Shown here: one piece after another, positions 17,311 through 25,925 of the stretch
Position numbering within the stretch: position 1 is the first letter of the stretch
Layout of the letters: each line of letters starts with the position of its first letter
NCBI RefSeq assembly: GCF_900157385.1
Contig: NZ_LT717700.1
Span: forward strand, 1 to 64,000
Source of the DNA: Mycobacterium terramassiliense
Lineage (GTDB): Bacteria; Actinomycetota; Actinomycetes; Mycobacteriales; Mycobacteriaceae
Length of the DNA stretch: 64,000 bases
Direction of reading: 5' to 3'
Program-made: the position numbers and the translations under genes
Notes under the pieces: generated by a model
Told to the model about the DNA's origin: nothing
What the model saw: the letters and a program-made list of their open reading frames with translations, nothing else
The model's database searches: none

Positions 17311-18828
17311 ATGCGTACGGTGCGTGGCCGAACCGATCGCGTCGTCGTGGTCGGCGCGGGATTCGCCGGCCTGGCCGCCGCGCTGCACCTGGCCGGCCGC
17401 GGCCGCGAGGTCACGGTGGTGGAGCGGGAGCCGTGGCCCGGCGGGCGGGCGGGCCGGCGCGACATCGACGGCTACCGCATCGACACAGGCCCGACGGTGA
17501 TCACGATGCCGGACATCATCGACGAGGCGTTCGCCGCGGTGGGCGAAACCTCCACGGCAAGGCTCGATCTGCTGCCGGTGGATCCCGCCTACCGGGCGAT
17601 GTTCGCCGACGGCAGCGCCATCGACGTCCACACCGACGCGGACCGGATGGCCGAAGCGGTGCGCGCCTTCGCGGGCCCGCGCCAGGCCGAGGGCTACCGG
17701 CGGTTGCGCGATTGGTTGGACCGGTTGTACCGCACCGAATTCGACGGCTTCATCGCGGCGAACTTCGACTCCCCGCTGTCGCTGTTGAACGGCCGGCTGG
17801 CCAGGCTGACGGCGCTCGGCGGATTCCGCCGCTGGGACACGATGGTCAAGCGCCACGTCAGCGACCCGCAGTTGCGTCGCGTGTTCACCTTCCAGTCTCT
17901 GTACGCCGGTGTCGCGCCGCAGCACGCCCTGGCGGTCTATGCGGTCATCGCCTACATGGACACCGTCGCCGGCGTGTTCTTTCCGCGCGGCGGCGTGCGC
18001 GCGCTGCCCGATGCGCTGGCGGCGGCCGCCGCCGACGCCGGGGTGCGGTTCTGTTACGGGTCGACGGTCACCCGGCTGGAGCACACCGGCGAGCGGATCA
18101 CGGCTGTGCACACGCAGGATCGGCGCTTCGCGTGCGACGCGGTGGTCTTGACGACCGAGTTGCCGCAGACCTACCGCCTGCTCGGCCGGCAGCCGCGGCG
18201 GATTCTCCCGCCGCGCGCGGCCCCGTCCGCGGTGGTGCTGCACGTGGGCTGCCCGGCCGCGAGGGCGCAAAGCGCCCACCACACCATCCTTTTCGGCTCG
18301 GCGTGGGAGCAGACGTTCGACGACATCATCCGCAACGGCCGGCTCATGACCGACCCGTCATTGCTGGTCACCCGGCCAACGGCCAGCGATCCGAGCCTGG
18401 CTCCCGCCGGCCGCGACCTGCTCTACGTGCTGGCTCCGGCGCCGAACCTCTCGCGCGGCGACATCGACTGGTCGCGCACCGGCGGCGCGTACGCGGACTC
18501 CCTGCTCGAGGTCGTGCAGGAAAGGCTGTTGCCCGGCCTGCGCGACGGCGCCCGCCTGTTGCACGTCGACACCCCGGCCGACTGGGCCCGCCAGGGCATG
18601 GCGGCCGGCACACCGTTTGCGCTGGCCCACACGTTCGCCCAGACCGGGCCGTTCCGGCCGGCCAACACCGTGCGCGGCATCGACAACGCGGTGCTGGCCG
18701 GGTCGTCGACGCTGCCGGGCGTGGGGGTGCCGACCACGCTGATCTCCGGGCGGTTGGCCGCCGACCGCATCACCGGGATGTCCGGCCGCACAACCAGTAC
18801 CGTCGACCTGAAGGCCGGATCGCGATGA
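17311..18828 (+). CDS. crtI: phytoene desaturase CrtI
   Basis: The 505-residue FAD enzyme introduces double bases into phytoene to give neurosporene or lycopene at the membrane. It has the N-terminal dinucleotide fold (VVVGAGFAGLAAALHLAGRG, about residues 12-31) with VEREPWPGGRAG, and the bacterial-type phytoene desaturase C-terminus (AVLAGSSTLPGVGVPTTLISG, about 464-484). The stop overlaps the crtB start (ATGA), so translation is coupled. The order crtE-crtI-crtB-crtYc-crtYd matches carotenoid operons in pigmented mycobacteria. Four-step desaturation to lycopene is expected because lycopene cyclase genes follow. Confidence 0.94.
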   Translation: MRTVRGRTDRVVVVGAGFAGLAAALHLAGRGREVTVVEREPWPGGRAGRRDIDGYRIDTGPTVITMPDIIDEAFAAVGETSTARLDLLPVDPAYRAMFADGSAIDVHTDADRMAEAVRAFAGPRQAEGYRRLRDWLDRLYRTEFDGFIAANFDSPLSLLNGRLARLTALGGFRRWDTMVKRHVSDPQLRRVFTFQSLYAGVAPQHALAVYAVIAYMDTVAGVFFPRGGVRALPDALAAAAADAGVRFCYGSTVTRLEHTGERITAVHTQDRRFACDAVVLTTELPQTYRLLGRQPRRILPPRAAPSAVVLHVGCPAARAQSAHHTILFGSAWEQTFDDIIRNGRLMTDPSLLVTRPTASDPSLAPAGRDLLYVLAPAPNLSRGDIDWSRTGGAYADSLLEVVQERLLPGLRDGARLLHVDTPADWARQGMAAGTPFALAHTFAQTGPFRPANTVRGIDNAVLAGSSTLPGVGVPTTLISGRLAADRITGMSGRTTSTVDLKAGSR

Positions 18829-19757
18829 TCCGCACGGAGCTGGACGCCGCCGGGATCTCCGACGCGCGGCTGCGCGCGGCGTATCGAAGCTGCCGGCAGA
18901 TCGCCGCCGCGCATGGCCGCACCTATTTCCTCGCCACCCGGCTGCTCGCCCCGGACCAACGACCGGCCGTGCACGCGTTGTACGGCTTCGCCCGCCACGC
19001 CGACGACATCCTCGACGAGCTCAACCCGGCGCTGGACGTGGCCGCGCGGGCGCAGCGGCTGCAGCGGCTGTCGGAGCGCTTCTTCGCCGGCGGCGAACAC
19101 CACGACGAGCCCCTCCTCGCCGCGGTCGAGCACACCGTGCGCCGCTACGGTATCTCCAGTGATCTGTTCGAGGACTTCCTGGATTCCATGCGCATGGACC
19201 TCACCGTCACCGATTATCCGGATCGCGCGGCGCTCAACCGCTACATGCGCGGCTCCGCGGAAGTCATTGGCCTGCAGATGCTTCCGATCCTGGGCACCGT
19301 TGGGCCCGCCGACGAGGCGGCCCCCTACGCGGCGGCGCTGGGCCGGGCGTTTCAGCTCACCAATTTCCTGCGGGACATCGACGAGGACCTCGCGCGCAAC
19401 CGCATCTATCTGCCGGCCGACGAACTCGCCGCGTTCGGGGTGGACCGCGAGCTGATGCTGTGGTGTCACGCCCACCGGCGCACCCACGCCCGGGTGCGGA
19501 CGGCGCTGGCCGCCCAACATGACATCACCCGGGAGATCTACCGTTTCGCGGCCGACGGGATCGCGATGCTGGCCCCGCGGTCCCGGCCGTGCGTGACCAC
19601 CGCGCTGACGCTGTACTCCGAAATCCTGGATTGCATTGAAGCCAGCGACTTCTCGGTGTTCACCCGGCGTGCCACCGTCGGCAACGCGCGACGGCTCCGG
19701 GTCGCCGGTGGCGCGCTGCTGCAGTCGTGGCGGGCCCGGATGAGGGGCGCGGCGTGA
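18825..19757 (+). CDS. crtB: phytoene synthase CrtB
   Basis: CrtB joins two GGPP molecules head to head to make 15-cis-phytoene. The 310-residue protein has the first substrate-Mg motif ADDILDE at about residues 59-65, and the squalene/phytoene synthase signature FLRDIDEDLARNRIYLP at about 182-198. RGSAEVIGLQML is also typical. The ATG sits inside the crtI stop and the TGA overlaps the GTG of crtYc, so this is the central coupled cistron of the operon. Confidence 0.95.
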   Translation: MIRTELDAAGISDARLRAAYRSCRQIAAAHGRTYFLATRLLAPDQRPAVHALYGFARHADDILDELNPALDVAARAQRLQRLSERFFAGGEHHDEPLLAAVEHTVRRYGISSDLFEDFLDSMRMDLTVTDYPDRAALNRYMRGSAEVIGLQMLPILGTVGPADEAAPYAAALGRAFQLTNFLRDIDEDLARNRIYLPADELAAFGVDRELMLWCHAHRRTHARVRTALAAQHDITREIYRFAADGIAMLAPRSRPCVTTALTLYSEILDCIEASDFSVFTRRATVGNARRLRVAGGALLQSWRARMRGAA

Positions 19758-20077
19758 CCGACCGGTGGCAGTACCTGATCGTCCTCGGCCTGTGCCTGGC
19801 GATCACGGCGCCGCTGGAGCTGTTCGCCGCCGGCGTCTACCGCCAGCCGCGCCGGCTCGCGCGAGCCGTGCTGCCGGTGGCGGCGCTGTTCCTCGTGTGG
19901 GACGCGGTGGCGATCCGCGCCGGCGTGTGGACATACAACGGCGAGTACATCACCGGCCTGCATCTCCCCTTCGGGGTGCCCATCGAGGAAGTGCTGTTCT
20001 TCGTGGTGATTCCGCTGTGCGGGCTGCTGACCTACAACGCCGTGAGCGCCATCCTCGATCGGAGCAGGCGCCGATGA
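19754..20077 (+). CDS. crtYc: heterodimeric lycopene beta-cyclase subunit CrtYc
   Basis: The 107-residue membrane protein has three hydrophobic segments and the lycopene cyclase domain motif PIEEVLFF at about residues 75-82. In actinobacteria two such half-proteins together cyclise the ends of lycopene to beta-ionone rings. GTG at 19754 overlaps the crtB stop (GTGA), and the TGA overlaps the start of the partner subunit. The short length and the pairing with the next gene identify it as the first subunit. Confidence 0.92.
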   Translation: MTDRWQYLIVLGLCLAITAPLELFAAGVYRQPRRLARAVLPVAALFLVWDAVAIRAGVWTYNGEYITGLHLPFGVPIEEVLFFVVIPLCGLLTYNAVSAILDRSRRR

Positions 20078-20385
20078 GCGGGCTGGGCTACACGGTGCCG
20101 GCGATCGTGTCGGTCCTGGCGGTGTGCGCGCTGGAGTTCGCGCTGTTGCGCACCGGGCTGTTCCGGCGCCCCGCATACTGGCTGTCAATGGTGATCGTGC
20201 TCGGCTTTCAGGTTCCGGTCGACGGCTGGCTGACGAAACGCAGCGCCCCGATCGTGATCTACAACCAACGCCAGACCAGCGGCGTGCGGTTTCCGTTCGA
20301 CATCCCCGTCGAGGACTTCCTGTTCGGGTTCGCGCTGGTCACCGCCGTGCTGCTGTTGTGGGAGCGTGGCCGTGCGGGTCGCTAA
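20074..20385 (+). CDS. crtYd: heterodimeric lycopene beta-cyclase subunit CrtYd
   Basis: The 103-residue membrane protein has three predicted transmembrane segments and the cyclase motif PVEDFLFGF at about residues 74-82, equivalent to the PxEE motif of its partner. With CrtYc it should convert lycopene to beta-carotene. ATG at 20074 overlaps the crtYc stop. The 3' end overlaps the next gene by 20 bp, a longer overlap than at the other junctions. Confidence 0.92.
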   Translation: MSGLGYTVPAIVSVLAVCALEFALLRTGLFRRPAYWLSMVIVLGFQVPVDGWLTKRSAPIVIYNQRQTSGVRFPFDIPVEDFLFGFALVTAVLLLWERGRAGR

Positions 20386-21097
20386 GACGGGTCTGCCCCG
20401 CGGCGACGTGCCCGGCGCCTTCGACGGCGGCGCGGCGGCCTATGACCGGCTGGTCGGCGCCAACCCGTCCTACCACACGAACCTGGCGCTCTCGGCGAAC
20501 CGGATGGGGCTGCCGGCGGGGGGCCGGGGTCTGCGCCTGCTGGACGCAGGATGCGGCACCGGCGCGTCGACGGCCGCGCTGCTGGCGGCGGCCCCCGAGG
20601 CGCAGATCGTCGCCGTGGACGCCGCGAACGGAATGCTCGACGCGGCACGGGCGAAGGCGTGGCCACCGTCGGTCCGGTTCGTGCACGCCCGCGTCGAAGA
20701 GCTCCACGAGCACGGCGTCACCGGGCCGTTCGACGGCATTCTGGCCGCCTACCTGCTGCGCAACCTCGCAGACCCCGACGCACAGCTTCGCGCCTTTCGC
20801 GCCCTGCTTCGCCCCGGCGGCACGCTGGCGCTGCACGAGTACTCGGTGCGCGATTCCGTCGCGGCGACGTTGACCTGGCACGCGGTGTGCTGGGGCATCA
20901 TCATCCCCACCGGCTGGTGGCGCACCCGCGACACCACGCTGTACCGGCATCTGTGGCGCAGCGTCCTCGCGTTCGACGGGGCGGCACGGTTGCAGCGGCG
21001 GGTGCGCGACGCCGGATTCACCGGCGTGCGCAGCGCCACCATGCCGGGCTGGGAACACAACGTCGTGCACACCGTCCTGGGCGAGGCCCCGCAATGA
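20366..21097 (+). CDS. carotenoid-cluster SAM methyltransferase (CrtT-like)
   Basis: The 243-residue protein is a class I methyltransferase with motif I LRLLDAGCGTGASTAAL (about residues 54-70), post-I IVAVDAANGML, and FDGILAAYLLRNL (about 117-129), all UbiE-like. Streptomyces isorenieratene clusters carry a methyltransferase-like gene, crtT, beside crtU, and the same neighbourhood is seen here. Its substrate is not known; O-methylation of a hydroxylated aromatic carotenoid is one possibility. The GTG at 20366 lies within crtYd; GTG at 20372 is an alternative. The stop overlaps the ATG of the crtU-like gene. Confidence 0.85.
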   Translation: MAVRVAKTGLPRGDVPGAFDGGAAAYDRLVGANPSYHTNLALSANRMGLPAGGRGLRLLDAGCGTGASTAALLAAAPEAQIVAVDAANGMLDAARAKAWPPSVRFVHARVEELHEHGVTGPFDGILAAYLLRNLADPDAQLRAFRALLRPGGTLALHEYSVRDSVAATLTWHAVCWGIIIPTGWWRTRDTTLYRHLWRSVLAFDGAARLQRRVRDAGFTGVRSATMPGWEHNVVHTVLGEAPQ

Positions 21098-22614
21098 CCG
21101 ACCGCCGCCGACGCATCCACCCACCTACGCCGGGCCTGCCTGGCGCGAGCGCGCTCTCGTCGCGGCCCCGCGCCGTGGTGGTCGGCGCCGGAATCGCCGG
21201 TCTGACGGCGGCCACCGCGCTCGCCGAACGTGGCGTCGCCGTGGACCTGGTGGAGCGCGAGGATTACCTGGGCGGCCGGGTGGGCGGCTGGACCGAACAC
21301 CACGACGGCGCCGAGCTCGCGATGAACCGCGGGTTCCACGCCTTCTTCCGTCAGTACTACAACCTGCGCGCCCTGCTGCGCCGGGTCGACCCGCAGCTGC
21401 GCATGCTCGCCCCCGTCGAGGATTACCCGCTCATCGACGGCGCGGGGCGCCGCGACAGCTTCCGCGGGTTGCCCCGCACCCCGCCGTTCAACGCCTTGGC
21501 ATTCGCGTTGCGCAGCCCGACGTTTCGGCTCGGCGACCTGGCGCGCATCAACGCCCGGGCCGCCGCGCCGCTGGCCGCGGTGTCGGTACCCGACATCTAT
21601 CGACGGCTCGACCACGTCGACGCCGAGACCTTCTTGAAGAGCATCAACTTTCCCGAGTCCGCACGCCATCTCGCGTTCGAGGTGTTCTCCCGCAGCTTCT
21701 TCGCCGAGCCGGCGCAATTGTCCGCCGCCGAGCTGGCGACCATGTTTCACATCTACTTCCTGGGCTCCAGCGAAGGCCTGATCTTCGACGTCGCCACCGC
21801 GAATTTCGATGTCGCACTGTGGAATCCGTTGGGCGACTACCTGCGGGACCGCGATGTTCGGGTGCACCTTGGCGCGGGGGTGTCCCGCATCGAGCCCGGC
21901 GCATCAAAAAGCCTTCGCGTCCAGACCGATTCGGGTGAGCATTTCGACGCGGACGCGGTCGTGCTGGCGCTCGACGTCGGCGGCCTGCAGCGGGTGGCGG
22001 GCAAGTCGCCCGGGCTCGGCGACGATTCCTGGCGGAGCCGGATCCGGCGGCTGCGCACCGCGCCATCGTTCGTGGTGCACCGGCTCTGGCTCGACCGACC
22101 GGTCGATGGCCACCGGCCCGCCTTCCTCGGCACCGCCGGTCACGAGCCGGTCGACAACATCAGCGTGCTCGAGCGCTACGAACGCGACGCCGCCGCGTGG
22201 GCACGCCGGCACGGTGGGTCCGTCGTCGAATTGCACTCGTATGCGGCCGGCGCCGAATCGCCCGCCGCCGCGGCAATCGGTCGCTTGCACGAGCTGTATC
22301 CCGAAACCGCCTCGGCGCGAGCGGTTTACGAACGCGAACTGCGCCGCAGCGACTGCCCGTTGTTCGCGCCCGGGACGTACCAGCAACGCCCGACCGTGGG
22401 CACGCCGCACCCCGGGCTGGTGTTGGCCGGGGACGGGATCCGCATCGACCTGCCGGTGGCGCTGATGGAACGCGCAGCCACCACCGGATGGGCGGCCGCC
22501 AACCGGTTGCTTCAATCGTGGGGTCTTGCCGGCCACGAACTGTGCACGGTTCCCACCCGCGGGCGCTCGGCCCTGCTGCGGCCCCTCGCCGAACGCCAGG
22601 GGCGGCGGCGATGA
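21094..22614 (+). CDS. crtU: CrtU-like carotenoid ring desaturase/methyl migratase
   Basis: The 506-residue FAD protein has a GxGxxG fold (VVVGAGIAGLTAATALAERG, about residues 29-48) and VEREDYLGGRVGGW. The stretch MNRGFHAFFRQYYNLR (about 73-88) is characteristic of CrtU/CruE. CrtU desaturates beta-ionone rings and moves a methyl group, turning beta-carotene into isorenieratene (leprotene), an aromatic pigment known from scotochromogenic mycobacteria. Both junctions are four-base stop/start overlaps. The product prediction follows from family knowledge and operon context; other amine-oxidase-fold activities are less likely. Confidence 0.85.
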   Translation: MTDRRRRIHPPTPGLPGASALSSRPRAVVVGAGIAGLTAATALAERGVAVDLVEREDYLGGRVGGWTEHHDGAELAMNRGFHAFFRQYYNLRALLRRVDPQLRMLAPVEDYPLIDGAGRRDSFRGLPRTPPFNALAFALRSPTFRLGDLARINARAAAPLAAVSVPDIYRRLDHVDAETFLKSINFPESARHLAFEVFSRSFFAEPAQLSAAELATMFHIYFLGSSEGLIFDVATANFDVALWNPLGDYLRDRDVRVHLGAGVSRIEPGASKSLRVQTDSGEHFDADAVVLALDVGGLQRVAGKSPGLGDDSWRSRIRRLRTAPSFVVHRLWLDRPVDGHRPAFLGTAGHEPVDNISVLERYERDAAAWARRHGGSVVELHSYAAGAESPAAAAIGRLHELYPETASARAVYERELRRSDCPLFAPGTYQQRPTVGTPHPGLVLAGDGIRIDLPVALMERAATTGWAAANRLLQSWGLAGHELCTVPTRGRSALLRPLAERQGRRR

Positions 22615-23603
22615 GCTTCGTCGACCGCCTGCGTCGGCGGTCGAAAGACTGGCCCGTCGGCGTCGTCCCGCATGTCCCCTGGACACGGCAGCGCCCCACC
22701 TATCGCGACGCGCAACCGGGGATCATCAACGCCGCGTTGCAACGCTCCCAGCGGCGACCGACCGGAAACTGGTATGTGTTCGCCGCGAGCCGCGACGTGC
22801 GCAGCGGTCGCCCCCACGGCGCACGCGTCGCCGGCGTCGACCTGGTCGCGTGGCGCGACAAGCACCGCCGGCTGCGGGTCGGTCCGGCAAGCTGTCCGCA
22901 CCTGGGGGCCGACCTCGCGACGGGGCTGGTGCGCGGTGGCGTCCTGTACTGCCGATGGCACGGGCTGGCCCTCGACGGCGAGACGTGCGAATTGCGTTGG
23001 GAGCCTTTCCCCAGCCACGACGACGGCGTGCTGGCGTGGGTGCGCCTCGACTCCGTGGGCGGAGAAGCCCCGCTGGACGAGCCGGTCATCGCGCCAAGGC
23101 CACCGGGCGGCACTCTCGCGGCGGTCACCAGCCTGGTCGGTCAGTGCGAACCGGCCGACATCCTGGCCAACCGGCTCGATCCCTGGCACGGCGCGTGGTT
23201 TCACCCCTACTCCTTCACCCGGCTGGAGGTGCTCACCACCCCCACCGAGGAGGACGACCGGTTTCTGGTCTCGGTGACCTTCCGGATGGGCCGCTTCGGC
23301 GTGCCCGTCATCGCCGAATTCACCACCCCCGAAGCGCGCACCGTCGTGATGCGCATCATCGAGGGCGAGGGAATCGGCAGCGTCGTCGAAACCCATGCGA
23401 CGCCAATGGGTTCAGGGCCCGACGGCCGACCGCGCGTCGCCGTCATCGAAGCCATCGTCGCAACGTCGCAACGCCCGGGCTTCACCACCGCACGCCGCGC
23501 GGGTCCGTTGATCACCCCGCTGATGCGCTACGCCGCCACCCGGTTGTGGCGTGACGACATGGCCTATGCGGAGCGCCGCTACCGCCGACGCACGGGTGGC
23601 TAA
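22611..23603 (+). CDS. Rieske [2Fe-2S] protein of the DUF5914 type
   Basis: The 330-residue protein has a Rieske domain with SCPHLGADL (about residues 97-105) and YCRWHGLAL (about 117-125), supplying Cys-His and Cys-His ligands. A long C-terminal domain follows that I associate with DUF5914. This layout recalls ring-hydroxylating oxygenase alpha subunits. A possible mononuclear iron triad would involve the DPWHGAWFHPYS region (about 194), but I cannot confirm it. Being coupled to crtU, it probably modifies the aromatic carotenoid. No ferredoxin or reductase partner gene is adjacent. Confidence 0.8.
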   Translation: MSFVDRLRRRSKDWPVGVVPHVPWTRQRPTYRDAQPGIINAALQRSQRRPTGNWYVFAASRDVRSGRPHGARVAGVDLVAWRDKHRRLRVGPASCPHLGADLATGLVRGGVLYCRWHGLALDGETCELRWEPFPSHDDGVLAWVRLDSVGGEAPLDEPVIAPRPPGGTLAAVTSLVGQCEPADILANRLDPWHGAWFHPYSFTRLEVLTTPTEEDDRFLVSVTFRMGRFGVPVIAEFTTPEARTVVMRIIEGEGIGSVVETHATPMGSGPDGRPRVAVIEAIVATSQRPGFTTARRAGPLITPLMRYAATRLWRDDMAYAERRYRRRTGG

Positions 23604-23650
23604 CATGGACGTGCCGCAGCACGTGCCACCACCGAAAGTCCGAACCAGCG

Positions 23651-24007
23651 ATGAAGAAAGCCCATTTCGCCGTCGTGATCGTCAGCGTGGGTGCGCACTT
23701 CGCCTACCTCATCTACCTGCCCAGTGGCGGCTTCCTGGCGCTGCGCTGGCCGCGCACCATCTGGCTGCACCTGGCGAGCGTGTGCTGGGGCGTGGTGGTC
23801 GTGACGCTGCCGGTGCCGTGTCCGTTGACTTCCCTGGAAGATTGGGCGCGCGCGCGAGCCGGCATGAAGCCACTGCCTTCGACCGGGTTCGTCGACCGTT
23901 ACGTCGACGGCGTTCTCTACCCGCCGGGCCGAACCGGTGCCGCCCAGGCCCTCGCCTTCGTCGCGGCGGCGATCTCGTGGATCGCACTGGCCCGACGGCG
24001 CGCGTGA
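23651..24007 (+). CDS. DUF2784 family membrane protein
   Basis: The 118-residue protein has three hydrophobic segments (about residues 6-24, 38-56 and 97-112). The DUF2784 signature is present as CPLTSLEDWAR (about 58-68), with FVDRYVDGVLYPPG (about 81-94). The family function is unknown. It begins 47 bp after the Rieske gene and is probably the last cistron of the crt operon. A membrane role in pigment synthesis or placement is inference from position only. Confidence 0.8.
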   Translation: MKKAHFAVVIVSVGAHFAYLIYLPSGGFLALRWPRTIWLHLASVCWGVVVVTLPVPCPLTSLEDWARARAGMKPLPSTGFVDRYVDGVLYPPGRTGAAQALAFVAAAISWIALARRRA

Positions 24008-24176
24008 CGTCCGCCGGGCGGCTCGCCTTGTCGCGGTGGGGCGGGCACAAAGGGCGTCGCCTCCAGCCGGCGGCCACCGTGGCCGAAGTGACTACGATCC
24101 GGACGCGCGGCAGGTTGCACTAGGTCCTGGATAATGGCACGGATACGCTGGTGGGTCTTATGAAGGATGCGGGTAG

Positions 24177-24701
24177 GTGAGCAAGCGCCGCGCAGAGGAT
24201 CCACCGCCCGGCCGGGCTGAGCTGGAGAGGCAGTTGTCGGCCGACATGCGGGCGATCACTGCGCAATCGGATCGCATCGGCCGCCACTTCGCACGCACGA
24301 ACGCGGTCGGCAGCAGCGATTTCCACGCCCTGCTTCACATCATGGTCAGCGAAACGGCGGGAAAGCCGTTGACCCTGGCCCAACTGCGGCAGCGCATGGA
24401 CGTATCGCCCGCGGCGATCACCTATCTCGTCGATCGGATGATCGAAGCGGGCCACATCCGGCGCGAACCCGATCCCGAGGACCGGCGGAAGTGGCTGCTG
24501 CGCTACGAGGAAAGCGGGATGACGTTGGCGCACGCTTTCTTCAGGCCGCTCGGTACCCATCTGAGCAAGGCCATGGCGGACTTGAGCGACAAGGACCTGC
24601 GCGCCGCTCACCGCGTTTTCTCGGCGATGATCACGGCGATGGCGACGTTCGAGGATGAGCTAGCCGGCACAGCCCCTCGGCGGCAGCAAACCACCCGTTA
24701 A
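24177..24701 (+). CDS. MarR-family transcriptional regulator 1
   Basis: The 174-residue protein has the MarR winged helix: PLTLAQLRQRMDVSPAAITYLVDRMIEAGHIRRE (about residues 62-95) and the wing region PEDRRKWLLRY (about 98-108). It is clearly paralogous to the regulator at 30490-30972, sharing SDF-ALLHI, ELRQRM/QLRQRM and DLSD-DL-AAHRVF. GTG at 24177 follows GGTAG. Its upstream region lacks the AT-rich operator found at three other promoters. Its 3' end overlaps the convergent glycosyltransferase gene by 42 bp. Corynebacterium crt clusters are controlled by a MarR protein, CrtR, so a pigment role is plausible. Confidence 0.88.
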   Translation: MSKRRAEDPPPGRAELERQLSADMRAITAQSDRIGRHFARTNAVGSSDFHALLHIMVSETAGKPLTLAQLRQRMDVSPAAITYLVDRMIEAGHIRREPDPEDRRKWLLRYEESGMTLAHAFFRPLGTHLSKAMADLSDKDLRAAHRVFSAMITAMATFEDELAGTAPRRQQTTR

Positions 24702-25913
24702 CCCCTGCTCGATCAGGTCCGCTCCCCGGGCCACGCCGCCGGTCGCCGCGAAACCGGCGGCCACCCGTCGCGCGCCCTCCGTCATGGTCATCGCCTCGCG
24801 CACGGCGGCACGCAGGCGCTCCACGGTCAGCCGCTTCGCCGGCAGCCGGGTGCCGCAGCGGGCCACCTGCACGCGGCGCGCGACTTCGGCCTGATCACGC
24901 GCAAAGGGCACCGCGCAGACCGGCACGCCGCGGTCCAGCGCCTTGACCGTGGTACCCATCCCGCCATGGGTGACCGCACAGATCGCACGGTCAAGCACCG
25001 CACCGTGATTGACAAACCGGCATACGGTGGCGTTGGCGGTGTGCGGCAGCCCCTCGGGCACGCCCGCCGGAAACGTGGCGACCACGTGGACGGGTTCATC
25101 GGCCAACGCCTGCAGGGCGATTCGGCCGAGCCGTGCGTCGGCCTGAGCGATGGAGGAGGTGCTGACCAACACGAGGGGCCGGTCGATGGCCGCGATCCAA
25201 TCCGGGACGCTCGCGGGGGCCGGCTCGAACTCGCACGCACCGACGAAATGCACGTCGCGCCAATCGGGGTGCGGATACTCGAGAGGCTCTCCGCCGACCG
25301 CCAACAGCAGCGGGGCGCGGCGCATAAGCCCGTCCACCGACTTGACCGGCGGCACACCCAGTCCCGAGCGCAGGGCGTTGACCCGGGGCACTATCCGGCG
25401 ATCGAACAGACAGCTGATGAACGGACGCATCGATGCGTCGCGGACCTTCCCGATCGGGCCGGGCAGCGGCCGCAGGCCGGGGCCAAAGGGCGGCGCCGCC
25501 CTCGACCTCAAGTAGGGCGTGAACGGCGAAAAGACCAGCCAGGGAACACCACTGGCCTCGGCCGCCGACGCGGCTCCCCAGCAGTTCGCGTCGACAATGA
25601 CCGTGTCGGGCCGCACCCGTTCCAGCGCGCTTCGCAGGTCGTCGACCTCGATCACCGCGCGCCGGCACAGCACGTCGATCGTCGTCTTGAGGACCCCTAG
25701 GGCGTTGGGCGCCAGCCAATCCCGGCCGCTGATGGCCTCGATCCGCGCGTCCACCGCCTCGGTATGCACGCCGGCCGCACGCATGGCGGGCACCCCGCCG
25801 GCCAGGGTGCGCAGGTGAACCTGGTGGCCGCGCCCACCCAATTCCCGCAGCAACGCCCCCAGCGGATACAGGTGGCCCAGCGCGGGCGACCCGTAAGCCA
25901 GAATCACAGCCAT
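24660..25913 (-). CDS. GT1-family glycosyltransferase (MGT/CrtX-like)
   Basis: The 417-residue GT-B enzyme begins MAVILAYGSPALGHLYPLGALLREL, the acceptor-domain opening of macrolide/zeaxanthin-type glycosyltransferases. The C-terminal donor motif is visible as CAVTHGGMGTTVKALDRGVPVCAVPFARDQ (about residues 316-345), the UDPGT-like HGG signature. It is the last gene of the reverse operon SOUL-tspO-idi2-GT, 12 bp after idi2. Glycosylation of a hydroxylated carotenoid is the likely role given the neighbours, but a glycolipid acceptor cannot be excluded. The 3' end overlaps marR1. Confidence 0.85.
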   Translation of the reverse strand: MAVILAYGSPALGHLYPLGALLRELGGRGHQVHLRTLAGGVPAMRAAGVHTEAVDARIEAISGRDWLAPNALGVLKTTIDVLCRRAVIEVDDLRSALERVRPDTVIVDANCWGAASAAEASGVPWLVFSPFTPYLRSRAAPPFGPGLRPLPGPIGKVRDASMRPFISCLFDRRIVPRVNALRSGLGVPPVKSVDGLMRRAPLLLAVGGEPLEYPHPDWRDVHFVGACEFEPAPASVPDWIAAIDRPLVLVSTSSIAQADARLGRIALQALADEPVHVVATFPAGVPEGLPHTANATVCRFVNHGAVLDRAICAVTHGGMGTTVKALDRGVPVCAVPFARDQAEVARRVQVARCGTRLPAKRLTVERLRAAVREAMTMTEGARRVAAGFAATGGVARGADLIEQGLTGGLLPPRGCAG

Positions 25914-25925
25914 GTGCCGTTGCTC

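Noticed and set aside
23605..23630. Hairpin (ACGTGC-CGCA-GCACGT) between the Rieske and DUF2784 genes
   Set aside because: Arms are only six bases and there is no T-run, so it is too weak to call a terminator.
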